From assembly GCF_027580225.2 (NCBI RefSeq), contig NC_073341.2, positions 17,730,501 through 17,794,500 of the forward strand: 64,000 nucleotides of DNA, given 5' to 3'. The notes below the pieces were generated by a model. It worked only from the letters and a program-made list of their open reading frames with translations. It was not told the origin of the DNA and ran no database searches. Of this stretch, positions 11,149-23,470 are shown in pieces. The stretch comes from Misgurnus anguillicaudatus. Lineage: Eukaryota > Chordata > Actinopteri > Cypriniformes > Cobitidae. Each line of letters starts with the position of its first letter. Positions within the stretch are counted from its first letter, which is position 1. The translations under genes were made by a program, and so were the position numbers.

Positions 11149-12363
11149 ACGGGAGAGGATCGCAGCGATTAGCAATTAGCAACACGACCCAACTTCAAAC
11201 GATCCAATCAGATCTCGATGGACAAATTCAAATCCAGCCCTGCCTTATTTCATCTCAAAAGCCGTTTCATTCGGATATACGTCACCACGGGGAAAATAAG
11301 GCAATCGCTACTTCCGTTTCATGGCGACTTTAACTAACGTTAGACAGTGATGCTGATCTTGCCTGCATTTTACCCGACGGGTAAGTTGTTTTGATTCATA
11401 ACTCTTCAAAAATCGTATGCTATTATATCGATCACAACATTAGTGTGTAGATTGTAATCAGTGCATCTTCCCGTGGACGATATAATGCACATCAAGAAGT
11501 ATTGTACAGCAATAAGATACTTACTAATAGAGTTTGGTACTGTGTACAGTCTATAATAATTTTACATCATAACCTCACAATAAGATTTGTACTGTCAATA
11601 CATTCATTATGTGAAAAATCATTTTAGATTGTAAGTTTGAACACTTATTCTGTGCTGGGTTAACACACCATCAAATTTGGACTCATACTGTAACATTTAT
11701 GACTGACAATTTCGTTTTGAACATCAAATATAACCTTACTTAATCAAACACAACATTTATAAGACTTGATTACCTTATCGTGATTTCTCGTTCGCGTCTG
11801 ACTAATGGCCATCAGCGGTTGAGTTTAAGACTACAAATCCCATATTTTCACGCTGCTTCAAAGCGTCAGTAATCTACGTCATTTGTTGTTATTGTCGTTT
11901 TGGCACCATCTAGAGGCGAATTCTACGTATTCCACCTTTAAAGTGCTGTATTTTCGCACACTAATTTTATAAAATTCATCTTTAGTACTTCTTAAGATTT
12001 TCTTAAGATCATCTAAGTGTACTTCACTGTGCTATTTTGAGACACCATAAATATGAACTAAAATGTGCTAAAATGTATTTAAAAATGTATTTGGGTGCCA
12101 CTTGCAGTAAACTTGAACCCATCTTTGTATGAAAGTTGAGTTCAAGTTTAATACAAGTGTTAACTAAATACATTTTAATACAGAGATAGTAGAGGTGCAT
12201 TTTAGTTCATATTCATGGTGTCTCTAAATAGCACAGTGAAGATAATCTTAAGAACATTTTAAGAAGTACTAAAGATTAATTTTTAGTATATGAAGTACAA
12301 AATTAGTGCGCGAAAATAAAGCACTTTAAGTACACTATGGAAGTGTACTACTTTTCACCTGGG

Positions 12364-13615
12364 TAACATTGTCAATGTAGTTTAGAAATTAAATTGCTAT
12401 GTAATTTTCAAATTGTAAACATGTTATAAAATCACAGAAGATTGTAATATTTTGGACGTATTTGAATACAAACAGACAAATAAAGCATTACTAATTAATA
12501 ATTTAGCTTATATGTTGATGTAAAAGGTTTCAATGTAAAGTGTATGTAAGTTTATTTTATAAAACATCTGATCTAGGATTTTTTTTAGCATGAAGCAATT
12601 GGAGATAATTCGACGTGTAAATTTATATAAAACTGTTATTTTGCTGCCATCTAGTGTCACAGTGCCAGAAAGCACCTCTAATAGCTAAGAAATCACAACA
12701 GTTTTTTTATTAGCTCATCTGTTTTTACAGAAATCTTTACACTGTGTATAAAGCCAAAGGGAGACAACATGTTCTGCTGGGAAAACGTAGGAATTCTATG
12801 TGTTTTCTCTAAGGATTCAGGAGGGATCTTTACAATAGATGTAATGTTATAGCTGAGTGGTGACCTCTGGGATTTCTGAGGTAAGGCTAATGGCCTGCCC
12901 ATTATAGTTTAATCTCAAATTAAATTTCAGTATTTCAAAGAAATAAAAGTGAAAGAGACATGATTGTCATTTTACCCATCCACTATGGTGGATGACCCGT
13001 GAGTCATAAACACACGCATTCCACACACAGACACAAATATTGGGCAACAATCACTGTATATATCAAAATACTTCAGTTACTTCCTGCCAGCTGTGGAAAT
13101 CAAACCAACAACCTATGTGTTACAAATAAGTCTGACTCTTTAACCACCATAGGCCATGACGCTTGGACAACACAAGTCTGTGTCACTTTTAACTCCAAGT
13201 CTGACCTTTCTAGAAGATTTATTTATAGGCTTGTTGAAGCCATGTCTTTGTGGTATATAATGCACACTTATTTTTTCCTATGAACTCAACATTCAAATTT
13301 CAGAATGATATTACACAGTTTTACACCATCTTGCTGTTAACGTTTCTTTAGTCATTTCGGCATTCGTACAGCCTGCACCACTGTAGAAAATCCACCAAGG
13401 GTCCATTATAATTTTGTGTAGGACCTACATTGCATCTATTTATAGGCTACTTCTGCATCATTTTTCGAGTCAACGTGCACTTCAACACATAGATTGCTAG
13501 GGAATGTCTACACCAGGCATGTCATGGGGTATACATAGTATCAAGGACACTCTATTACCCATAACTTCCAGAGTGATGTGGTAATAGGGTTTTTCTTTAT
13601 TTGTGCTATTTTAAG
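12364..13615. other. Stretch without recognised gene or repeat
   Basis: AT-rich sequence with no convincing exon, RNA gene or terminal repeats. Open frames at 12693-12902 (minus) and 12999-13283 (plus) have no motif and no flanking splice signals that join them to anything. Confidence 0.4.
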
Positions 13616-13874
13616 AAGTTACAGCTTAAGGGAGCACGATCTGACTTGTTGCTAACGAAAATAAAATAAACAATGACAGACAGAGTGAGTGAGCTGTGAA
13701 ATCACATCATGACCCAATTATGAGTGCACTGCTTTGACCTCACATCGTGACCTCACGTGTTATGAGTGCATACCATAAACTCAACATTTTGAATTAAAAG
13801 TGAGCTTGCATATTACTCACAATGAGAATCTCACAGTAAGAGGTGATGTCTCTCACTACGTGATCTCATGTGTT

Positions 13875-14740
13875 TACTGGGGTTGCACCTTTTTGAGATG
13901 ACTACGTTTAGTTGGGTTAGGTAATAGTAAATATATTTAGCTTAGAAAATATCTTAAATGAATCACCAATCATTATTACATGTTCGGTCTACACTGAAAA
14001 AAAAGATTCATTGAATTTTATAAATTTTTTTAAGGTAAGTGGTTGCAATCAATTTATTTAATCTACATTTAAACAAACGTTTTATATTTTATTTTACTTT
14101 ACTTATCTTTTTTGTTTAAATGTAGCATAAATAAATTGATTTCAACCACTTACCTTAAAATTTTTTATTAAATTCAAGGAATCATTTTTTCAGTGTATAT
14201 ACTTTTTACAATAAATGAAATATAAAACCTATTATTTTACATTTTTGTGTTTTTTCATGTTAAATTGTTTAATTGGTTATGTATTTTTATATATAATGAA
14301 CGACAAATTTAACTACAGATTTTAATTGTAACTTGTGTTTAATTTAAGTAAAAATATTGTACAAATAATATGGTATTTTCCTGTATAAAAACATAGATTT
14401 TCTGTATTTTATCATTAATGCAATATATAAAAAAAAATGCAGCATGAAGTTAAAACAACTTGGTTTTGCAAATCAATTGAACGTACTATTTCAAGTTTTG
14501 ACCTGTAGTTGGACTTATAAAAACTAGTTGAATTATTTTTTTTAAGTTAAAGTAGCATAAAAATATATGTTGATTTGACAAAAATGCCACATTTTTACAG
14601 TGGAAATAATACTTAAAATAAAATTCAAACTTTTAATTGACAGATAATGTTTGAGTTTTTATTATAATTTTTAATAATGGTAAACCACTGTAAATATTTT
14701 GAGTTATTGGTTGTACAAATTATCTAATCATCACCCTTAC
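13875..14740. repeat. Dispersed repeat unit, copy A
   Basis: Closely similar to 16618-17290, starting at TACTGGGGTTGCACCTTTTT and running through TAATTTTTAATAATGGTAAAC. A third, more diverged relative lies at about 47700-48250. Copy A contains a MITE at 13992-14195 that copy B lacks. The unit is followed directly by an L2-like LINE fragment in copies A and B. Confidence 0.7.
13992..14195. mobile_element. TA-flanked MITE (CACTGAAAA family), copy 1
   Basis: TA at 13990-13991 and 14196-14197; the ends are CACTGAAAAAAAAGATTCAT and the complement. The arms pair through the AAGGTAAGTGGTTGCAAT segment to form a near-full hairpin of 204 bases. The paralogous sequence at 16731-16740 (GTCTATATAC) has a single TA and no insert, so it shows the pre-insertion state. 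A second copy is at 23264-23470. Confidence 0.92.
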
Positions 14741-14749
14741 ACTTACAAA

Positions 14750-16293
14750 AAGACAGACAAGTGTCTGAAGGATGAGTCAAACTGGTTTTTCATACCCATT
14801 TATGAATCACTAAAACAATGTCATTATAGAGCAAAACAAGAACAAAGTGATTGCAATGATCTGTTGTAATTCTCCAAAAACTTAAAAGTCTGGGACTTTT
14901 TCCATGAGTCAGATTTGAATAAATCCACAAAAGTCATTACAGCTTATATTAACTTCTGTGTGGATGCTGTGATACTCCAAAGGACAATAAAAATCGATCC
15001 TAACAACAAGCCCTATATTACTAAGGACATCAAGGACTGTATTAAGTGAAAAAGAGGCTGGCTTTCAGGAATAAAGATCGGGTGAAATTAAAATCAGTGC
15101 AAATGAAGTGAAAATGAACAGAGCTAAAGATCAAAATAAAGAATCTATAGAGAATAACTTATGTGCAAAACTTTGGAATACCATGAAATCCATTACAAAT
15201 ATGACTTCCACCAGGAATCCACTGTATACAATATATGGCAACATTATGGTAATGATCTGGATAACTTTTACATCAGGTTTGATTCATGACATTTTTCAAT
15301 AGAACGGGACAGTGTAATTAATACCATAATAATTGATGATGTTTCAAAGATAGACATTGATTTAAGGAAGATCAGAGGACTTTTTAAAAGAGTTAAATCT
15401 AATAAGGCAACAGGCCATGATGATGTGTCAGCATTTCTTTAAAAAAAAAAAAAACATGTGCAGAGGAACTTACACCAGCTTGGGTCCATGTCATTCAAAG
15501 GTCAATTGACTCTTATACAGTTCCATCTTTTTGGAAGATGGCAATTATTACTCCTATACCCCTGTTGCTCAAGAAAGCGATGATGATAGACCAGTAGCCT
15601 TGACTTCTATTAAAATTAAGTGTTTGGAAAAGCTTATGGTGTGGAAACTGTAAAAAAAGGTAACGATGATGCTCTACTACTAACCATATTACATTTTTAT
15701 TTCTGCAACATTTTGAAAACCCCAAAGCCTACGCTGGACTGTTATTGTAGACTTCCGCTCTGCTTTTAATAATCCTCAGCCACACATCCTTTTTAGTAAA
15801 CTCAGACAAATGTCTGTTAATCCATATATTATTAGGTGATTTATTTTTTATTTTTTGACCAACAGGACCTGATTGAACCAGACATTATCTGAGTCTAAAG
15901 TCATCAATACAGGTGTTCCTCTGGGATATGTGAGTTCTCCCATTTTGTTTACGTTATATACAAACAATTGTATAAGCAGTCATTCCAACACTTTTATTGT
16001 AAAGTTTTCTGATGATACTGAAATTTTAGGGTACAGGATAGCTACTCCCATTTTCTGTACCCTGAATATGATCAACTCCCTTCAGACGCTATATAGGAAA
16101 AGATACATGAATAGGTAGAAGAATTCTTTCATTCCTTTATCAGTAAATCTTCAAAATTTAGGATGTAATGCAATGTGAATTCAGTGGTAGTGTCTGTATT
16201 GTGTTTGTTCTGTACTATAATTGGATGTTTTATGTGGCAGCCTAGACAAAGACAAATTTCCTTCGGGACCAATAAAGTTATCTTGAATCTTGA
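14750..16293 (+). pseudogene. L2/CR1-like LINE reverse transcriptase fragment, copy A with 3' end
   Basis: Broken reading frames on the plus strand carry reverse-transcriptase motifs: KATGHDDVSAFL-type residues near 15400, a run of RPVALTSI character near 15590, and SSPILFTLYTNNC followed by FSDDTEIL at about 15935-16030, where active elements have F(A/V)DDT. Stops and frameshifts are frequent. The 3' end reads AATAAAGTTATCTTGAATCTTGAAA-like (split at 16270-16296), a tail typical of L2-type LINEs. It is 5' truncated and dead. Confidence 0.75.
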
Positions 16294-16319
16294 AATAGAC
16301 AATGAAATTAGTTAATATA

Positions 16320-16571
16320 TGAAGAGTTTCGTTGCAAAACGAGATAACCACCATTTTTTGAATTGTTCAGAAATCTCGTTTTTTGGTTGTGGAATCCAAT
16401 TAATTTCAATGCAACTGCAGTTGGTTTGTTTTGATTTAAACCTTCATAACTTTAAAAAGACAGCTAAGTAGCACCATAAAACAAAATAATAACATGATAA
16501 CATAATAATAAACATGTTTTGACAAAAATGTTAAAAAATGGATTTATCTCGTTTTGCAACGAAACTCTTCA
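16320..16571 (+). mobile_element. TA-flanked MITE (TGAAGAGTTTCG family), copy 1
   Basis: TA at 16318-16319 and 16572-16573; the ends are TGAAGAGTTTCGTTGCAAAA and the complement. It is 252 bases with no coding content. The same element occurs in inverse orientation at 39385-39639. Here it sits between the two paralogous LINE units. Confidence 0.9.
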
Positions 16572-16617
16572 TATGCACTTATTATAAGTTAAGTGTTCTC
16601 AGTGACCTGTACTACCC

Positions 16618-17290
16618 TTACTGGGTTTGCACCTTTTTGTGATGACTATGTTTGGTTGGGTTAGGTAATAGTAAATATCATTAGCTTAGAAAATATCTTA
16701 AATGAATCACCAATCATTATTACATCTTTGGTCTATATACTTTTTTTACAATAAATTAATTATAAAACAGATATTATTTACATTTTTGTGTTTTTTCATG
16801 TTAAATTGTCATATGGTTATCTATTTTTATACAGTATAATGAACAACACATTTAACTACAGATTTAGATTGCAAATTTACATAAAATCATATGTAATTTA
16901 AGAAAGCAGAAAAAAATGTTGTACAAATAATATGGTATTTTCCTGTAAAAAAAAACAGATTTTCTTTATTTTGTCATTATTGGACCATAAAAAATGCCGC
17001 ATGAAGCTAAAACAACTTGGTTTTGCAAGTCAATTCAACATACTATTTTAAGTTTTGACCTGTGAATAGTTGACATAACTTATAAAAACTAGTAAAAGTT
17101 ATTTTTTAAGTTAAGTAGCATAAAAATATATGTTGATTTGACAAAAATGCTACATTTTTTTACAGTGTGACATAATACTTAAAATAACATTCAAACTTTT
17201 AATTGACAGATAATGTTTGAGTTTTTATTATAATTTTTAATAATGGTAAACTACTGTAAATAATCTGAGTAATTGGTTGTACAAATTATG
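16618..17290. repeat. Dispersed repeat unit, copy B
   Basis: A paralogue of copy A at 13875-14740 in the same orientation, about 2.7 kb downstream. It preserves the empty target site of the copy A MITE at 16731-16740. Confidence 0.7.
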
Positions 17291-17299
17291 TAATCATCA

Positions 17300-18391
17300 C
17301 CCTTAACAAACTTACAAAAAGACAGACAAGTGTCTGATGGATGAGTCAAACTGGTTTTTCATACCCATTTATGAATCACTAAAACAATGTCATTAAAGAG
17401 CAAAACAAGAACAAAGTGATTGCAATGATCTGTTGTAATTCTCCAAAAAAAATAAAAGTCTGGGACTTTTTCCATGAGTCAGATTTGAATAAATCCACAG
17501 AAGTCATTACACCTTATATTAACTTTGATGTGGATGCTGTGATACTCTAAAGGACAATAAAAATCTATCATAACAACAAGTCCTATATTAGACATCAAGA
17601 ACGGTATTAAGCGAAAAATTTCATGAAATTAAAATCAGTGCAAAGGGAGCTATAAGTGAAAATGAACCGAGCTAAAGATCAATATAAAGAATCTATAGAG
17701 AATAACTTGTGTGCTAAACTTTGGGATACCATGAAATCCATTACAAATATGACTTCCACCAGGAAACCACTGTATACAATATATGGCAACATTATGGCAA
17801 TGATCAGAATAACTTTTACATCAGGTTTGATTCATGTAATTTTTCCTTAGAAAGGGACAGTGTAACTAATACCATAACAATTGATGATTGTGTCCCAAAG
17901 ATAGAAATTAGTTCAGGGGAGGTCAGACAACTTTTTAAAAGAATTAATACTAATAAGGCAACAGGCCCTGATGATGTGTCGGCATTTCTTTTGGAAAACA
18001 TGTGCAGAGGAACTTACACCAGCTTGGCCCCCTGTTTTTCAAAGATCAATTGACTCTCATACGGTTCCATGTCTTTGGAAGAAGGCAATCATTACTCCTA
18101 TACCCCTGTTCCTCAAGAGAGCGATGATTATAGACCAATAGCCTTGACTTCTATTGAAATGAAGTGTTTGGAAAAGCTTATGGTGTGGAAACTGAAGTCA
18201 AATATTAAGGGACAGTTAGACCCATATCAGTTTACCTTTAAAGACAATGATGATGCTCTACTAACCACATAATTTTTTTATCTGCAACAAGCCTATGCTG
18301 GACTGCTATTTGTAGACTTCGGCTCTGCCTTTAATACTCCTCAGCCACACATCCTTCTTAGTAAGCTCAGACAAATCCATATATTATTAGA
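17300..18391 (+). pseudogene. L2/CR1-like LINE reverse transcriptase fragment, copy B
   Basis: Near-duplicate of the LINE segment in copy A. The best frames read FKRINTNKATGPDDVSAFLL (about 17930-17998) and ESDDYRPIALTSIEMKCLEK (about 18117-18176), which are fingers and palm motifs of LINE reverse transcriptases. A frameshift near 18060 separates the two. The copy stops abruptly at 18391 within the palm region, so the FADD catalytic part and the 3' end are missing. Confidence 0.75.
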
Positions 18392-19895
18392 TGGCTGAAC
18401 GAGGTGGTCTCGGCCCGATTGCAAACAAACTCTCGAAGTGCTAAAAGCAATCCGACCCAAACAGACCAACGAACAGACTATCTTATTGCATTTTTAACCA
18501 TAAACATGTACCTGATAGCTCATCTGTGACAAATTCTGGTGAGCACGTCAACGCCATTCAAAATCAAAGCGCACCTATTCCTAAGAATATTGTCCCACCT
18601 ATATTTTGATTTCTGCTCACAAAAGTTACGTAATATAACCGCAGTTACCAAAAATCAATCCGGCAAAGCTGCTGTCAGTCAATCCTGATGGACAACTTTA
18701 AGCAAAATCACAGAAAATTAAACTCTGACCAATTAAAGAAGAGTTTACTCGCATGTGAGTTGTATTTAAAAAGTCTGGTTCGTTTGCAAAAATAGCCTTG
18801 TGAATGCAAATCGAACCAACATGAAATTGCAACATTTCAGCCATTTAAGCCTGGCTTTGGATCAAAGGAATTTCTCTACATTTTTAGAGTCTGGGAGTTG
18901 CACGCCAAAGCAAAAAAATTTTTTTAATACTTATTTATTATTTTTTTTATATTAGCTTAGTTTTTTTATGTATTAACATTTTAAATAATGACAAAAAATA
19001 TGAACAACTAAAAAAAGGTCGTTCACTATATCAAAAAGGTAGCCCTCCAGATCCATTGTGGTGGCCCTTGCTCACAAAAATGGTCGGAGACCCCTGGTCT
19101 ACACCCTTCGATTGATTGCAAAACAATTCCGGTATTCAGGGAGAGTCACTGAGTTGGTTTAAATCCTACCTGTCTTGCGTTACCATTTTGTTAACTTAAA
19201 CAATTTGTCACTTATTGGGAGCAGTATGCTAGCTGGAGCCATTTACTTCCAGTCTTTGTGCTAAGCTAGCGGTGGGTGGTCAGACAGAGTGACAGGATGC
19301 ACGGGATGAAAAGGGTACGTATGGACTTATCTAACTCACCGGGGAATACGGTGAATAAGCTAAAGTCCAAAAATGTCGGCTTGTTCCTTTAAACAGATAA
19401 GTTTTGAGTTTACACACATTTTTTACATGTAAAGACCACTTGGGAAAATATGATATCTGAAACAACAGCTAATAAAAAAGAATTGCTTAAAACACTGGCA
19501 CAGCTGTGATATAGACTGTAGTTGATGATTTGACCTCTTTAATATTGTTTTAACTTATAACAATGGTAGTTGTAACTTACATTTTGTTCGAAATATGAAT
19601 ATGATCCTGGAATGATTTGGTCTAACAGGGGAACTGTGAGATGGTAAACAACAGGATTTTCCCACGCCATTTGCAGGGAGATGAGCCAGGGTAACTCAGC
19701 ACCTGGACTACGAATTCCTTTGGTTGAGACCCAACACGTACTGTATGCCAGTTGAGCTCTGCCCTTGTTTATAAAAGCTGTTTTTTGGTTTAGATTGTGC
19801 TGTCAGGAACAACACAAAAGTCTGGTCATGCTTTAATGCTCTTTTATCAGAAAATCTTTTTCAGCAATTCCTTTAATTACCATCACAGAGTTTTG

Positions 19896-19898
<3 letters not shown>
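18392..19898. other. Stretch of old repeat remnants
   Basis: No gene. A short LINE-like remnant reads GIQGESLSWFKSYLS in pieces near 19130-19175. A single end of a TTAA-type element (GTCGGCTTGTTCCTTTAA) is at about 19375-19392. The sequence around 18400-18840 contains GCAAACAAAC and GTTTGCAA blocks of opposite sense, possibly an eroded hAT element. Confidence 0.4.

Positions 19899-19943
<45 letters not shown>
19899..19943. repeat. (TC)n microsatellite
   Basis: A 45-base TC run. It produces the artificial Arg-Glu repeat in the minus-strand frame 19833-20030, which is not a gene. Confidence 0.95.
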
Positions 19944-19949
<6 letters not shown>

Positions 19950-20364
19950 ACCACACTTTATTTTGCACAAATGTAGAATGACTTCAGTATAATTCACTTT
20001 GAAGTTGCACATTGTTACTTTTGACTCCATCCATCAGTTGGGATGAATATACCTGTAACATTGTTTATATGTAGCTGCAAACATATTTTGTCCTTTATCT
20101 TTGCAAAAAAAATTCATTTTGAATATCATTTTATCAAATGTTTCAAAAGCAGCCTGACAGTACAAACTTGAATTGTTAAAAATAAAAAAATTCAACAGTG
20201 TAGCGAATGGAGGGGTTTCCGAATAGTGCTGTTTAAAACAACCAATCATCATTTTTGAAAAATTATAAGTCATTTATTAATAATTACAATTATCATAATG
20301 CAACCTTGAATCAAATCCAAAAGTCCTGGCACCCCAGCCAGACGTTACAACAGTATGAACACAA

Positions 20365-21615
20365 TTTAAAATATAGCTGCAAGCATCAATTACCGGGGTC
20401 ACGCCAAAAAGGGCACAGAAGAAAGTAAAGTTGAGTTCGAATGAGCAGTTTAGAGAACTTAGGAAAATCTCTTGATTTCACACAAAAAAATATAACAGTT
20501 ATCAGCAAAAAAAGCTGTGTTCTCAATCAGTGAAACCTCTCCCTCTCTTCTCGAGGAGCATTGACAACTAGAACACTGAAGGAAATGTGAGTGGTGCTTG
20601 CAGTGGGAATACTTGGGTCGCAAAATGTTACAGTGGTGTTAATGGGACTAAAGAGCCTACCCCCATGTCTCTACGATGTTCTGATGCAGAGATATAGCTC
20701 TTGCAAAAACGGTTGATAAGGTATTCTAATTGGTTGCTAGGGAGTTAATTGGCAGCCACCAATGATTATAGTCCAAGACATGAAAGGAATAATCCATTAT
20801 GACTCGTGGTTTTAGATGTGTTGTGGCAGTAGTTTTAGACAAAAAATACCATTCTCTTTCTCAAAACCAATAGGTGGCGCAATGACAAAATTGTGCATGC
20901 AACATCAGGTCATGATTGTGTTACATCCAGCTACTTTTTTGACTATACACTTTAGTTTAGTGAAGAAACAGTTGTATGACCATAAATCTGGCTTGATATC
21001 AAAGTTTTTGTTTAATTATAAGGCCATCTAGTGGTGCAAGCATACATTTTATTTGTGTGGCCTCAGAATGTGCTCATACATTAGCGTATAAAATCTGGTG
21101 TAAAAATCACATTTTGTTGCGGAGTTATAACCATTTATGTGTAAAAAAACACAAAATTTAAAGGTAATTTTTCGTTTTTTGCAATTTTCGGCCATTTCTG
21201 ATGGAAATTTTAATATAACGCCAACAGAACTTTTTTTTGAGAAGGTAATGCATTGTTCTTCCTATGGCAACCGTAAGGCGAATCCTGGCATGTTTGGTAT
21301 CGTTGGACTCGGGCCTCGGCAACTATTCAAAACTCAAAGGAGACAAGTCCCATGAAAATACGTCGATCACAGCCAAAGTTATAGGCATATAAAACATTCG
21401 TCTTGCCACTAGGTGGCGCTGCAACGAAACTGTGCATGCACCCTCAGTTCCTGACTGGCATCTCAAGTACCACGTTTGAGATAGAGACTCCAAAATTGCT
21501 GTGGATATTATTTGTCCTCCGTCAGTGTGCCAAATTTCATAACTTTCCTACGTACGGTTTTATGGGCTGCCATAGACCGCAATGGAACAGGAAGAAGAAT
21601 AATATATAAGAAAAA
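20365..21615 (+). repeat. Unclassified interspersed repeat of fish type
   Basis: Starts near ATAGCTGCAAGCATCAATTA and ends near CAGGAAGAAGAATAATATAT. It has internal blocks such as AGGTGGCGC(A/T)(A/G)(C/A)AA at 20872 and 21411 and CTGTGCATGCA at 20892 and 21430, suggesting an internally repeated structure. I recall sequences of this kind as abundant in fish genomes but cannot assign a class. Open frames at 20816, 21137 and 21403 are shadows of the repeat. Confidence 0.55.
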
Positions 21616-21898
21616 GAAAACTAGATACAAATTTGCATAATATAAATCCTCAACATAATGCAACAGTATAGTCAAATAGGCATTTTACATTAAAAAAAAC
21701 TTCAGTATTAAAACCCTACAAATTCAAAGGTGGAGGTGAAAAGGCTAAGATTTGGCTTTAAGATATATTTTAATAAATGCTGCAACACACAGAAAGTCGC
21801 CACATTAGCAGTGTTATTTGTTAACAAGTTTTTGTCCCGACAGAAACTCCTGACATTTACAGCACTAAAAAAATATTTTTGTCATGACCAGTGGCAGC

Positions 21899-22492
21899 CG
21901 ATGTGTTTTCGGAGTGTCGTGTGTGTGACTCGACCTGTCAAAATATGTGTTCAGTGCATCATGTGAACCTATGTGCATCATGTCAAAATACGTACCTGCT
22001 GTACCTATAGACACTAACTTTACACTAAACTCTGATTACGCATGAGATTAAGTGGGTATCTGGCAAACGCGAGCATCTCCTTTATCATAAAACCCTTCAA
22101 AGTGTCTGAAGCAGGCACATATTTTGACATGACGAGCCACACACACGAGCCCATTCACATACGCCGATGATATTTATATATATATATATTTATGTATCTC
22201 TCTCAGGGGTTTTTATCCTCCTAGGAGTTTTCCCCCTGGACTAGCCAGGAGGGTTTTTCTCCTAGGGTTTTTTTATCCCCTGGAGAGTCCGCCACCATTG
22301 GCTTAACTTAATACTTATGTTACATTATCACTACGCTCGCTTTTCTATGCTTTTTCCTACATCTATTAATGTAAAGCTGCTTTGAAACAATAAAAAAATT
22401 TGAAAAGCGCTATATAAATAAAGTTGAATTGAATTGAACATGACGAGCTTCACATCGTGCTCCCTTGAACAAGAAGTCACCGGCCGCCACTG
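21899..22492. mobile_element. hAT-type non-autonomous element (CAGTGGCRGCC ends), copy 1
   Basis: A perfect 8-bp direct repeat GTCATGAC at 21891-21898 and 22493-22500 flanks ends CAGTGGCAGCC and GGCCGCCACTG. It contains a retroposon tail inserted at about 22170-22438. A smaller relative with intact termini is at 51326-51694. Confidence 0.88.
22170..22438 (+). repeat. Retroposon 3' tail inserted in the hAT element
   Basis: Ends AAAAGCGCTATATAAATAAAG followed by TTGAATTGAATTGAA, the characteristic 3' end of a common fish LINE/SINE group. The upstream part has a short pairing CTAGCCAGGAGGG/CTCCTAGG stretch. The 5' limit is uncertain; only the 3' few hundred bases are present. Confidence 0.6.
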
Positions 22493-23263
22493 GTCATGAC
22501 AAAACCTTTAAAATACTTATTCAAATAGCAGACACTTTTTAAAACCTGTTCATATCAAACCAGATTTATAAATGAAAAAAACAATAACGTAAATAATTTT
22601 AAAGGCAACAATACATATAACTTTAATAACCTCCTAAGACCTGAGTTCTGGTTTGTCTTTTTTATTTCTTCCAGTTATTTTTGGAAGAACCAATAAATAT
22701 AATAACCAAATATTTTTCTTTGATCATGAAGCAGTGTAATTGTCCATGTTTGGGTACAACAGGTTCCAGTTACAGAATTAAGTATTATGGTGCAAACAAC
22801 AAAACAAATTCATGTCCACATATGGTGATATCCAGGTCTTATGAGCAAAAACAAAAAAAGACGTCAGGACGACGTTAATTTATGACTTCGTCAACCCATC
22901 CTAACAGCTTGAGGCTTTTAACGTCAACCGATTGACGTTAGGGTGACATTATGTACAGCTATTTCAATTGTTTATAAGGTGTAAATATGAAAGAGCAATA
23001 ATGTTCTAACCCAATAACACATTTCATCTGATGACCCACATTATATCATCATATAATTCAAAAAATGCCAAAACTGTAGGTTAGCCTGACGGCCCCCAGT
23101 TTAAAAACCACTTTGTAATGACATAATTTTAATGATTGCTATTGATATTTCTATTAAATAATTTCCCATACAGGTAATATAGTACCATTTTACTTTTATA
23201 TTTATCACAGGGACACGGAAAGGCAAGATCTAGGCCTATTACAAAAATTATGCAATGCTCCTA

Positions 23264-23470
23264 CACTGAAAAAAAAATGATTCATTGAATTTAATCAATT
23301 TTTTTAAGGTAAGTGGTTGCAATCAATTTATTTAAGCTTCATTTAAACAAACTTGTATATTTTATTTTACTTTACTAATCTTTTTTGTTTAAATGTAGCT
23401 TAAATAAATTGATTGCAACCACTTACCTTAAATTTTTTTTATTAAATTCAATAAATCTTATTTTTCAGTG
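23264..23470. mobile_element. TA-flanked MITE (CACTGAAAA family), copy 2
   Basis: TA at 23262-23263 and 23471-23472; the ends are CACTGAAAAAAAAATGATTC and a matching complement. It is 207 bases, forms an almost complete hairpin, and is closely similar to 13992-14195. Confidence 0.92.

Larger units (their letters stand above)
9390..11937. mobile_element. TTAA-flanked element nested in the 9351-12363 fold-back
   Basis: TTAA at 9386-9389 and 11938-11941; the left end is AGGTGCAATTTGTAAGA and the right end reads TTCTACGTATTCCACCT. The termini match only partly (AGGTG..AAT...GTA), so the pairing is weaker than in sister elements. Two further fold-backs sit inside (10018-10725, 10729-11148). Confidence 0.65.
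9351..12363. mobile_element. TA-flanked fold-back element, outer shell of a nest
   Basis: TA at 9349-9350 and 12364-12365. The ends read CCCAGGTGAAAAAGTAGTAC at left and the complement at right, pairing over about 40 bases with one indel. Once the 9390-11937 insertion is removed, the remaining roughly 460 bases form a long palindrome: the block at about 11942-12090 pairs with about 12200-12330. It has no coding content. Confidence 0.8.

Noticed and set aside
19833..20030. Open frame with an Arg-Glu repeat
   Set aside because: It is a direct translation of the (TC)n microsatellite at 19899-19943.
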